From contig JAPFBL010000084.1 of NCBI GenBank assembly GCA_026182355.1, forward strand, positions 11,268,001-11,332,000: a stretch of DNA of 64,000 nt, given 5' to 3'. Positions within the stretch are counted from its first letter, which is position 1. The number at the start of each line of letters is the position of its first letter. This document shows positions 55,130-64,000 of this stretch, piece after piece. The position numbers were made by a program, and so were the translations under genes. The notes under the pieces were generated by a model that worked only from the letters and a program-made list of their open reading frames with translations, ran no database searches and had not been told where the DNA came from. The stretch comes from Hermatobates lingyangjiaoensis. Its lineage: Eukaryota; Arthropoda; Insecta; Hemiptera; Hermatobatidae.

Positions 55130-55616
55130 TCACTTTCACTTACGACATCTCCGACAGACTTATCACCTTTCTTGACGTTGACGTTACTTTAGACAATGGA
55201 CACTTCTTGACTTCCGTACATATAAAACCCACCAACTCCCAACAGTACCTCCATTACAATAGTGCCATCCATCCCATGTTAAAAAGTCTATACCTCGATC
55301 CTTGTCCCTCCGTATTCACAATATCTGCAATAATCTCCAAGACCGCAGACATCACCTTAACCTCTTAAAGGACAAATTTTCTGAACGAGGCTATCCTCGC
55401 TCCTTCATTGATAGTCGTGTTTTACCGGCTGACATCTCCCACCAACCCAGACCCAAGAGGGATAGAAGTAACACTTCCTTCTTCCTGACAACCTACTTCC
55501 CTGGCGCTTATAAGCTTCGTGCTGTTATTAAGGAGTCTTTTCCGATTCTGTCTACTTCTACTTCTTCCATCTTTAATCACCCCCTTCTATTTCCTACCGT
55601 AAACCTGCCAATCTAA
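55130..55616 (+). pseudogene. Penelope reverse transcriptase C-terminal part
   Basis: It reads TFLDVDVTLDNGHFLTSVHI, KPTNSQQYLHYNS, a frameshift near 55,260-55,290, then SLRIHNICNNLQDRRHHLNL, LKDKFSERGYPRSFIDSRVL and the start of the linker (FFLTTYFPGAYKLRAVIKES). The FLDV and KPTN..QYLHY.S signatures match other PLE RTs and the copy at 33.0 kb. Catalytic YADD motifs would be upstream of the truncation. Confidence 0.75.
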
Positions 55617-55666
55617 AAAGCATTTTCTCTCATATTTCCCCTCAGCCTTCCAATCCTGTTCCTGGA

Positions 55667-56188
55667 ATGAAACAATGTGGACGCCGTGGCTGTCAAACTT
55701 GCCTGATTGTAAATCCTAATCCTTCCTTCGATTCCCCTCTCCACCATAGTTCCTACCCGGTTCAGGTCAATTCCTCCTGTACCTCGAGCAACTGTGTTTA
55801 CCGACTGGATTGCACTCAGTGTGACTCCTTTTACGTTGGCTTAACTTCTAATAAGTTGAGCCTTCGTATGAATGGTCATAGGGCTTCAGTCGGTCAACGC
55901 AGTAACTATCCTGTAGCCATCCATGCGAACTCGCATGGACTCAGTTTCAATGACTGTTTCAGGGTTCAGATCCTGAAACAGATCCCCGAATCCAACAATA
56001 AAGTTACCCTAAGAGCTTCAGAGGAGGCATACATATGCTTACTTGATGCTCGCTCTTCCCCGGACTCAACCTCAACCGATAATTTATTTATGATTTATTT
56101 ATTTATTTATTATTTTTTATTTATTTATTATTTTTTATTTATTTATTTATTATTTTTTATTTTACTTTTTATTTATTATTTTTATTAA
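55667..56188 (+). pseudogene. Penelope GIY-YIG endonuclease (best preserved)
   Basis: The 173-codon open frame has the finger MKQCGRRGCQTCLIV (residues 1-15), then NCVYRLDCTQCDSFYVGLTS (about 45-65), NKLSLRMNGHRASVGQ with the conserved Arg, AIHANSHGLSFNDCFRVQIL, and VTLRASEEAYICLLDARSSP (about 112-132), whose Glu is the probable metal ligand. After that the reading is T-rich untranslated sequence (YLFIYYFLF repeats), so the true end is near residue 140. In PLEs this nuclease makes the target nick. This domain looks intact; the element as a whole is not. Confidence 0.8.
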
Positions 56189-56215
56189 TTTTAATTTGAT
56201 TTATATACTTTTTTA
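56090..56215 (+). repeat. TTTA/TTTTTA-rich tandem in PLE 3' untranslated region
   Basis: Repeated TTATTTATTTATTATTTTT units, about 25-28 bp period. Confidence 0.8.
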
Positions 56216-56383
56216 TAATTTTTTATAGTTATAATTTTTACTCGTTCCTTTTACGTCTTAATTTGGCTCTTCATTTCCTTCCCTCCCTTCCCCCGCTTGG
56301 TGGTAAGTGGTGGGGTACTGGCTGCGGTTTCCGACTTCAGTACCGCCCTGTCTTCCTGCGGGACTCTTCGCTCTTCGCTCTTC

Positions 56384-56424
56384 GCACCTCCTGATGACGA
56401 CGATTGTCGAAATATCGATGTGAG
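56384..56424 (+). ncRNA. Hammerhead-like ribozyme motif, family D
   Basis: CTGATGA 56,391-56,397, extra C, stem II GAC/GTC with loop GATT, GAA 56,409-56,411, ATAT, C, GATGTGAG pairing with upstream GCACCTC. It sits at the 3' end of a PLE with coding text, which ties the motif to the element. Confidence 0.6.
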
Positions 56425-56500
56425 TTATGTCTGTGTCTTTCTGTGTGTTTCCTTCGTTTTTTATTTTATTGTAAAAAAGTCCGCTGGACCGTTTCTTTTA

Positions 56501-56504
<4 letters not shown>

Positions 56505-56548
<44 letters not shown>
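56505..56548. repeat. (TA)n microsatellite
   Basis: About 21 units ending the family D PLE. Confidence 0.97.
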
Positions 56549-56549
<1 letters not shown>

Positions 56550-56582
56550 TATTTGTTTCTATTCCACAGTCGATACTTTTAT
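56549..56582 (-). mobile_element. 33-bp PLE terminal scrap between two TA tracts
   Basis: GTTTCTATTCCACAGTCGAT then ACTTTTATCAATA is the reverse complement (one or two changes) of 62,293-62,326. Confidence 0.6.
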
Positions 56583-56585
56583 CAA

Positions 56586-56587
<2 letters not shown>

Positions 56588-56627
<40 letters not shown>
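56588..56627. repeat. (TA)n microsatellite
   Basis: About 19 units. Confidence 0.97.
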
Positions 56628-56628
<1 letters not shown>

Positions 56629-56639
56629 CTTGTTTTTGG

Positions 56640-59185
56640 CTTTTGAGATTGAATAATGAGGTTTAACAGAATTTTAAAAAAATAATCAACACAATTCACT
56701 TTTATTTTAAGAAATTATATCAATAATTATTACATAATATGATAATATTTAGTATAGTATTTATTATATATTTTTATTTGTATATGATATTGCCAAAGTG
56801 ATGGTGTTAATGTTCTATGGATTACCACGTTAAACATTATATATTATGTGTTCCCAAATAAAGAGAATATATATATATATTTTAAAAACTGAATTATTTG
56901 TCTGTTCTCTTCTAGCGAAAAACAGTAATTTTGTTTTTATTAAGCACTTTCATGCCAAAAGTAATGAATTTGTTGAAACCATTTTGAAAATGCGTGATAA
57001 AATATAATTACTAAATGTTGAGTTATCTGACCTAGGTGCATAGTGCTTTGCATCCACAATTAGCATGCAATATGAATAAGGTTTTTTTTAACTGTCTCAT
57101 GTTTATTTTAGTGAGTGAAGTTAGCTGAGAAGGGTCTAGTAGCTTTTCAACCCTTTTACTTCCTTTTCTCTTTTTCAACTTGGATCGATTATTCCACTAT
57201 ACACCACTATAATTGTTTCTCGATTAACTTGTTTCAAATTGAAGTCGATAGTCTAATCTACAGTCATGGGCTTTTACATTCAGCAATTGTCCACAACTTT
57301 TTTAATCGAACAAACTTTCAACGATTAGAATTAATCGTAAATTCTTAAACATACAACTGAAGATTGAAAACATTTTTTGTTTAAAAATTGCATTTAAAAA
57401 ACCAAAGTTATTAACATAATTTAGTATCTGAATAAAATTATAAACCGTGGCAAGTAGATTATTAGTTTGTGTTGTTATTATTAATTCCAAATGTATTATA
57501 TACAAAATGTATAAAATAGGTAAATAATTGCTCTAGAAGGTAAGTGCGCTGCCAAATTTCACTAATGGCATTGTGAAATATATCAAGAGGGATATCACAA
57601 AAATAGCAACTGTGTTTACCACTTGCCCGTCGTATCATTAAAGAGAGATTTGTTTATTAAATAAATAAATTAATATTTTAATTAATTTCCTCCACCCGCT
57701 AGCTTCTTAAGTTTGAGTTATAACAAATTTCGATGTTTCAAAGTGTCTGGACTACAGTTTCACTAGTTCTGTATATCCAATCAGTTTATCTTATTTCTAC
57801 AAATATAAATTTTTGCAGTGTAAGTCAGTACAAAATTTTAGCATTTTTCTAATGTTGATATTTCATTATAGCAGAAAATTGAAATAAACACACAAATTTC
57901 GGATGTGAAGCAAATATTTTGGTTCAATTTACAAGTTGATTTGTGATAAGAAATATTCTCAACTACTTTAGCTAAGTTCTCCCTTTGAATGCTGATCCCC
58001 TATAGGCACAGGCAAGCGTACACATAAGCATACATCCAATGAAATGGCCACTCCATGTATTGAAGTTTAATGCAAGAATGCTAAGATTGTCATAAATTAG
58101 AACACATGTTGGGTACTTTTTAACACTCAATAATTAACATCCTAAATTATATTTTGGTAAAAAAATTAAATTTTTTTATAGCTTGTGTTTTCTATTTCTT
58201 CTATTCTAACGTTCACACCCTCCACTCCCCCAAATATATTTTATGTTTCTCTGGGCAGACCTACCACCCTCACCTCCGTTGTCACTGCAATATTCTGATA
58301 AACTATAAACTATTTAAGTAAAGCAGTGATACATCTTTTTTTCAATGCATTTTCATTTTAAAAAATCCTCATTAGTTAACCCAGTTGTAACGTACCATTT
58401 AATGTCAACTACAACAAATAGCCAACTTATTAAAATATGCTCCATATTTAACCATTAAACATTACACTTCTCTTTACGGAACAAGTCAACCTAAAGTCAT
58501 ATCGAGTTGAAATCCTATTACCACAAACTTCAGAGTATCTAGATAATGTTAAACGGCATTCGTTATTTTCCAACCATTCCCCGGATCTCAGAACCTATTA
58601 CTAAAGAATAAAATTAGACAATAATCATCGAAATCAATCACAAAAATTCATTAAATAATAGACCTATACAATTAAAATAATAATTATTTTTTAATATAAA
58701 TAACAGAATTAATGAATTTCAAATAACCTTTAATTATTAGAGATTATAAAAAAGTAAAAAAAAACTAGCCAATTGATAAAAAAACAAAACAAAAATATAA
58801 CTATAACAATCAAACTAGATTGCCGAAATACTAGTTGTACAGTTCGGAAGTCATAATACTCGAAATTCCGGTTAATCCATTTAGCATGACAAATATAAAA
58901 CAAAAATAGAGACCTATTTATTAAAGTAAAAAATGTGCGGTAAATTTGATCACATATTTTTTTCTAGTAAATAAACATACTATGACGTCATCTTTTTATA
59001 TTGAGGACAGCGTATATTTATATTTTTATACAGCGTAAATGCCTCTTCTGGTTCATTTAATTTTATTTGAATATATTTATCAAACGTAGCAAACAAAAGA
59101 AACCTCCATTAATAATTATTTAAAAAGTTTTAGGGTTGTAAGTAAGAAATCTAGATGTGACTAAGAATGACTGCTACAGTGGAAC
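56640..59185. other. AT-rich unique DNA
   Basis: No transposon or coding signal recognised. A pyrimidine-rich patch lies at 58,205-58,290. Confidence 0.5.
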
Positions 59186-59189
59186 ATGT

Positions 59190-59420
59190 ATGTAATGTGG
59201 AAAGAAGGCCGCCAGCCCGCATGGCGCGTTCGTTCTCTTATTGGATAATTGTGTGCCTCGTTTGGCTCCATCAGAGACTTTGATCCAAACCGAGTCATTT
59301 TCTAATGGCTTCAGTTAACAGCGATATGATTAAAGCCGTCTAAAGCATTAACATTCATCTTCAAACCCACCCGGCTGCAACTGCTTACGGATAGACTAAA
59401 CAATGCTCTTTTCATCAACA
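59190..59420. promoter_or_regulatory. GC-rich island, candidate conserved non-coding element
   Basis: GCCGCCAGCCCGCATGGCGC, CTTATTGGATAATTG (CCAAT-type on the minus strand) and GATATGATTAAAGCC lie in a block with no long frame. Role inferred from composition only. Confidence 0.25.
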
Positions 59421-59795
59421 AAGCCTTGTATCAACCATGCAATCTTTAAGTTTGTAAACAACATTTGAACGCATCATACTTATAAAACAGACAAATCAAC
59501 CCATGGATGTCAACTTACTAACTGGATAGCAACAAATACCACCGATTGCCCAGTATCAAAGAAAAAACACAAAAAAGCAATAAGTATAACTTCCAGTTAC
59601 TTAAATGCATAATGCAATCAAATGTTTTATACATCATTTTAGCAGCCATTTTAAGGTCATATTTTCAATTATTTTAGAATATATATAAAACAACTTTGCC
59701 TAAGCCATTGGTTGACTACTTCAAATTATTAAAATAATGCTTCTAACTTTTTCTCCTTTCCATATTATTTTCAATTTTTATCACAAAATCTTCAA
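59420..59795. other. AT-rich unique DNA
   Basis: Nothing recognised. Confidence 0.45.
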
Positions 59796-59799
59796 AATA

Positions 59800-59921
59800 T
59801 TTTACAAGAAGTGAAGTATAGTAATCGTGAAAAAATTCGATAAGAGATTATGGCAACTTAGACGTTTTAAGGTCTCATGATTCCTTTTCTGAAATGTGTT
59901 CATACGTGTTCATGCTTCTGT

Positions 59922-59998
<77 letters not shown>

Positions 59999-60200
59999 GA
60001 AAAGCTTGTGGACACGATACAAGTTACGTTTGATAGATGAGATTTATATTATTCCTCAAAATAACCGTTGTAGTTTAGATTAGCTGCTTAGTTTCTGAGA
60101 AATATTTGATTCTGGTAAGTCAACTTTATTGCCGAATATGTGATTTTTGAACAAAAATTGATTTTTTACCTAAACTACTAAATCTTGAAAGCTAAAGAGT
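59800..60200 (+). mobile_element. R1 dispersed repeat, copy 7 (5' part) with expanded (TG)n
   Basis: GTGAAGTATAGTAATCGTGA, ATTCGATAAGAGATTATGGC, GACGTTTTAAGGTCTC, then a (TG)n tract of about 40 units (59,920-59,996) where R1 normally has a short one, then AAAGCTTGTGGACACGATAC and ACCTAAACTACTAAATCTTG. Confidence 0.7.
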
Positions 60201-62280
60201 TGTATTCAATTTTATTAACAATTTTTATATCATTCATTGTTTGTATTTAAGCTAAGCACTTCATTCCACAACAGAAGAAATAGTTATCCTTAAAGTTATG
60301 AATAATATTATTTTTCATAAGACCAAAAAATCTGGATACAAAAAAAAACTTTCGGAAAGTATGTATGGATTTATGAAAACAGACACAGTATATAACGTAA
60401 TATATAATGTATATTATATTAATTGAACACATCTAAAAATCTAAAGAGAATTAATTAATGAAATAATGCGTTTCTTCCGGCAACAGATCAAAGAAAGATG
60501 AAATTTGACATAGTCAAACGAAAAATCTTATAGAATAAAACGATATATTCTTTTGATTTCCAAAGAAGATTTATTGCATAATTTGTTTTTCTAATCATTA
60601 TGGTTTATCATTATAGAAATATTTATAATTCAAAAGTATATACAATTAACATTACATAGAACAGATTGTACATAATATCGATGTCAACCTTAATAAGAAC
60701 ATTGTTTTGCTCGCTGTTCTATGTACGTTTAGAATTGTCAAGTCAAATCGAGCAGTATATAATAGTACATATAACATGACCAGGTGTGATGCATTCTATG
60801 TAGGTCAAATGGTTTATTAACCACGACGTTGTTTTCGCATGAATAAGTATATAATAATTATAAATCCTCGGTGGATCGAAATAGTAGCTTTTCCAATCCC
60901 TCAATATGTACATAAACATACACTGCATATACGAGTATGTCACTAAGGTTTGACAAACTGTGTGACTTGTGAAGTGGTTAAGCATTTTCACCAAACATTT
61001 CAGACAGGCTCATACTCAATGCAATGATTTCACTGGACCTCAGAATGTGTAAATCACGAAGTAAAAAAATTACAGTAGTCTACACTCAACTTTATAAGAA
61101 TGACTTTACTTATTTTCACCATAATAACTCAAGAATTGCAACTCACTAATAATTTTAGTTCAAGAAAAAAAAAAGTACGTTTAAAAACACATTTTGGTCA
61201 TAAAGTGAGTTTCCAACAAGTCGATATGTCCCAAAAACTTATTAAATTATTTCAAAATTCAATTCAATTAAAAAAGAATGTAGCTCTCAGGTCTATAGAT
61301 AAATATCTTCTAAAGGCAACCAAAGCAGAACACACAAGAAGATATTAGTTATTTCATTGACCGATACGTAATTAAACAGACAAGTAGGTCAGGTTATAGA
61401 TGTATAAAAAATAAGAAAGTTGACAGGGCCGCTACTAATTAATCTGTATTTCAAAAAAATGAGATGAGCTTGATATATTCTACCTTATTTTAAAACAGCT
61501 AGACCATTGTTAAACAATTTAATATTTCTTATACTTTCAATTTGATATTGTATTTCTCTTATTGATTCGAAATAATTTAATTACAATAAATATGGTGCCG
61601 GTTCCTGTCAAATACATGTAACTATTTCGAATAAATGACATGACCAGGACAACATTTCAACATTTGCATCATCTGCTTATTTACTGGGGTTTCGTTCCTC
61701 TTAGAGGACACCTTAACAATAGTTAGTAGTGATAATGATTGTCACCACCAGTAATTCATACCAGTCACCTTCTTTATAATGTCCATACCGTTCATATATC
61801 ATAAACATCCTGAATGAATATTTATAATACTTTAAAAGAGTATTTATAATATTTTAGTATTTTTTCTATATATTTACTTGAGAGAAGAAACAGATAGTAT
61901 TAAAGTGTATGACTGATGTTATCGGACATTTGTTATTAGAAAGCAGTTGAACCACCTTACGACCTCCTGTCAGTTCGTATTGAAGCACGTACGAAGGCCC
62001 CTTCACATTTATAATTAAGGGTATTTTTTAGGCACAGATCCATGAATTAAAATATTAATAAATTAATCTTTGAAGATATATCTAGAAAGTATCAACACAT
62101 TCATTTTTAATCAATAGTTATGTTAAAAGCATTGACTAAAGAGCGGTCATGATTTACTTTTACCAGTGAATGGTGTTACTATCCTCATATGTCGAAAGAG
62201 TGTTTCGAGCCTTAAGTCGAATTAACACATTATATATAAACAATGCTACATGAACACACTGTCTTCTCTGCCTCAAATTT
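60200..62280. other. AT-rich unique DNA with an R1 end scrap
   Basis: An R1 terminal scrap lies at 61,058-61,100 (AAAAAAATTACAGTAGTCTA, CACTCAACTTTATAAG). The frame 61,100-61,348 has no recognisable content. Confidence 0.5.
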
Positions 62281-62284
62281 GTTA

Positions 62285-62425
62285 TATATATATTGATAAA
62301 ATTATCGACCGTGGAATAGAAACAAAACAAGTTTATCGGGGCTCGGTCAGTTCTTCAGGTTCAAATTAAACTCTCATTACCAATGTTTCGGTCTTTATTT
62401 AAAACCTTTTTCATAGGCCTACAAA
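62285..62425 (-). mobile_element. Penelope-like terminus (family A')
   Basis: The minus strand has GTAGGCCTATGAAAAAGG, a TTTAAATAAAGACC hairpin strand, GAAACATTGG, then GAACTGACCGAGCCCCGAT and a tail ending in TATCAATATATA. It matches 54,640-54,760 in layout. No partner arm is present. Confidence 0.6.
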
Positions 62426-62429
62426 ACAG

Positions 62430-62925
62430 AGGAAATATAAGAAATAATTCAATCATTCAAAAACCAAGCATACATAGAAGTGCAATTAGTTACAATTAAG
62501 AAACTACAATAGAAATTTTGACAATAGGTTACTGAGAAAACTTACAGAAGTATAAATTTTGAAACAGAAAAACTAAATATTATATTACTTATTTTTCTTT
62601 ACATTATTTTTCTTTGTAAAATAATTAATATGATAATTAATTATCATGAATGGTAATAATTACTATCTTTTTAGTAACATTAAAAAGAATCAATTAATTA
62701 ATTAGAAAAAGAATTTATTTACAATAATACAAAGTGTCTCTATCGTAGCTTTTTTCAAGTTCATTGTAAATTACACAAACATACGTCAAACCATATTATC
62801 CATTGAAATATTAAACATGTTATTAAGAAGGATAACAGATAAATAACATTTTATATAGACGAACGGAAGGAAATATTAGAGTGTTTATTCAGAGTTTGGC
62901 TATAGTTTGATCGTAAGAGGTAAGT
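62430..62925. other. AT-rich DNA
   Basis: Possibly 3' untranslated PLE text; not resolved. Confidence 0.35.
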
Positions 62926-62929
62926 TATG

Positions 62930-63130
62930 CAGGGTGCTTAATGAGAGTAAGCAAGGTAGCCTGGAGTGACCAAGAGCAGTATGTCAAGAAGTCTAATGGT
63001 AGAGTTGAGCTGTAGCGAGTCAGTCGGCATGTGCAGCACGGTCGTAACTCAGTATTAATAAAACACTACTCTGAATAGCAAGCAGACTCGAATGAAAAAC
63101 AGTCGTAAAGGTAATTGAGATCCTTAAATG
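62930..63130 (+). repeat. LTR-like block (initiator and poly(A) signal), unassigned
   Basis: GAGTCAGTCGGCATGTGCAG at about 63,018 contains an arthropod initiator (TCAGTC), GGTCGTA follows about 20 nt later, and AATAAA lies at 63,057-63,062. The tight initiator-to-poly(A) spacing recalls the R region of insect LTR elements. No ends, primer-binding site or second copy were found. Confidence 0.2.
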
Positions 63131-63134
63131 AAAT

Positions 63135-64000
63135 ACCAGCTCAGTGCCGTGTCACTGACGAGTAGACCTGTAATCACCATTAACACCTATTCCACAACTG
63201 TGCTCCTAATTATAAAAGAATCATCTATCTGCCACACATTACTATATCTTACATCCCTTGTAACAATAATTAAACTAAAATTCTCTTTCATTCGTTTTTT
63301 ATTATTTAAAAACCTTATTATCTTTACTTTTTCTAGTAATTTTTTGTCCATCACTCACGCACAAAATTCTCTTAAAATTTCATAAAACCAAAAATCACTT
63401 TTCTTCAGTGAAATTTGATTGAAATGCATAATAATATGTTAAAAAATCAGAATAATATCAAATTAAACAAAAAACTTGACCAAAACTTTAAAAAAACAAT
63501 TGAGTTGTAGATTAGGGATATCTAATTACTTTGAATAATAATAAGTAGAGTAGTATTCACATATTATTCACCAACAACCATGACGATAAGTTAGTTTAAC
63601 TTTATTAATGAACTAGCAAACGTACCCGTCTTTGACGGAATCAAAAATTCTATTATACTTGGTATTCCAAAATATCAATTATAGTATTATACTAATACTA
63701 TAATTGGAAATTATAGAATAGTAGAAAATACCATTATTAGTATAGTGTTAAACAAATGCCTCTGTACACCACATTAGCTGTCTGTCCTTCAGGTTCACGG
63801 AAGAACAGACAGTTGGAACCTCTGACTGTTTGAACCTCAGAACTTTGAGCAAGTAAACTATAGTTGACCATGTGAGAAGAACTTGGTCTCGCTAACTTGA
63901 ATAGTTACTCTGAAATAGACTCTGACAGGACTTTGCAATCATTTCAACGGAAACAGACAGTGGCTCGGAATCAATGGTATGGGTGGTATACACACAGACT
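63135..64000. other. AT-rich DNA with small palindromes
   Basis: A TATAATTG/CAATTATA-type palindrome (about 63,677-63,705) and an 8-bp hairpin CTGTCTGT/ACAGACAG (about 63,780-63,812). The last 250 bp are richer in GC but show no frame I trust. Confidence 0.35.

Larger units (their letters stand above)
55092..56510 (+). mobile_element. Penelope-like element, 3' half (family D)
   Basis: RT C-terminus (55,130-55,610, one frameshift), linker with zinc finger, GIY-YIG domain (55,780-56,070), T-rich 3' untranslated region, then the family D terminus with hammerhead-like motif and a (TA)n tract. The 5' truncation coincides with the (TA)n run at 55,020-55,091. Confidence 0.85.

Noticed and set aside
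56404..56628. ORFs full of IYIYIY translated from (TA)n
   Set aside because: Microsatellite translation, not protein.
59877..60083. ORF with a VCVCVC run
   Set aside because: Translation of the (TG)n tract inside R1 copy 7.
1..64000. tRNA, rRNA, CRISPR or prokaryotic operon features
   Set aside because: None seen; direct repeats here are transposon ends or microsatellites, and the sequence is eukaryotic in character.

Overview
This window looks like intergenic or intronic DNA from an arthropod, probably an insect. It is strongly AT-rich, has no bacterial-style gene packing, no complete host gene that I can recognise, and is full of decayed eukaryotic transposons: Penelope-like elements (PLEs), Jockey-, I- and RTE-type LINEs, a Ty3/Gypsy relic and a hAT relic. 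I cannot name the species.

Layout. 1-3.8 kb: several PLE 3' fragments separated by (TA)n tracts. 5.3-6.1 kb: a hAT relic with terminal inverted repeats and an 8-bp target duplication. 9.3-10.5 kb: an old 300-bp direct duplication. 11.5-12.2 kb: two PLE fold-backs. 12.7-13.0 kb: a degenerate minisatellite. 13.35-14.41 kb: first copy of an unclassified repeat of about 1.05 kb, here called R1 (copies or pieces also near 26.6, 42.9, 49.2, 50.2, 53.5, 54.1 and 59.8 kb). 18.4-20.7 kb: a broken Jockey-type LINE (gag zinc knuckles, endonuclease, start of RT). 22-25.7 kb: a dense PLE mosaic. 31.4-33.5 kb: the most complete PLE, on the minus strand between inverted terminal repeats, with a small RTE-like insertion inside it. 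34.8-35.4 kb: another PLE. 36.0-36.35 kb: the 3' end of an I-type LINE. 51.2-52.85 kb: a Gypsy relic with Gag remnant. 54.4-56.6 kb: PLE hairpin and PLE 3' end. 56.6-64 kb: mostly unique AT-rich DNA.

The most interesting recurring signal is a set of hammerhead-ribozyme-like motifs at PLE ends. At least six sequence families keep a CTGANGA box, a stem II hairpin, GAA, a short self-complementary stem III, an NUH cleavage triplet and a stem I whose two strands abut the core. All carry one extra nucleotide between CTGANGA and stem II. They often occur as inverted pairs beside (TA)n tracts.

Several compact GC-rich islands (0.65, 7.9, 14.6, 28.1, 38.4, 39.4, 40.9 and 59.2 kb) stand out from the AT-rich background. 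They are candidates for host exons, promoters or conserved non-coding elements. The two best exon/promoter candidates are at 28.1-28.55 kb and 40.8-41.5 kb; neither is identified.
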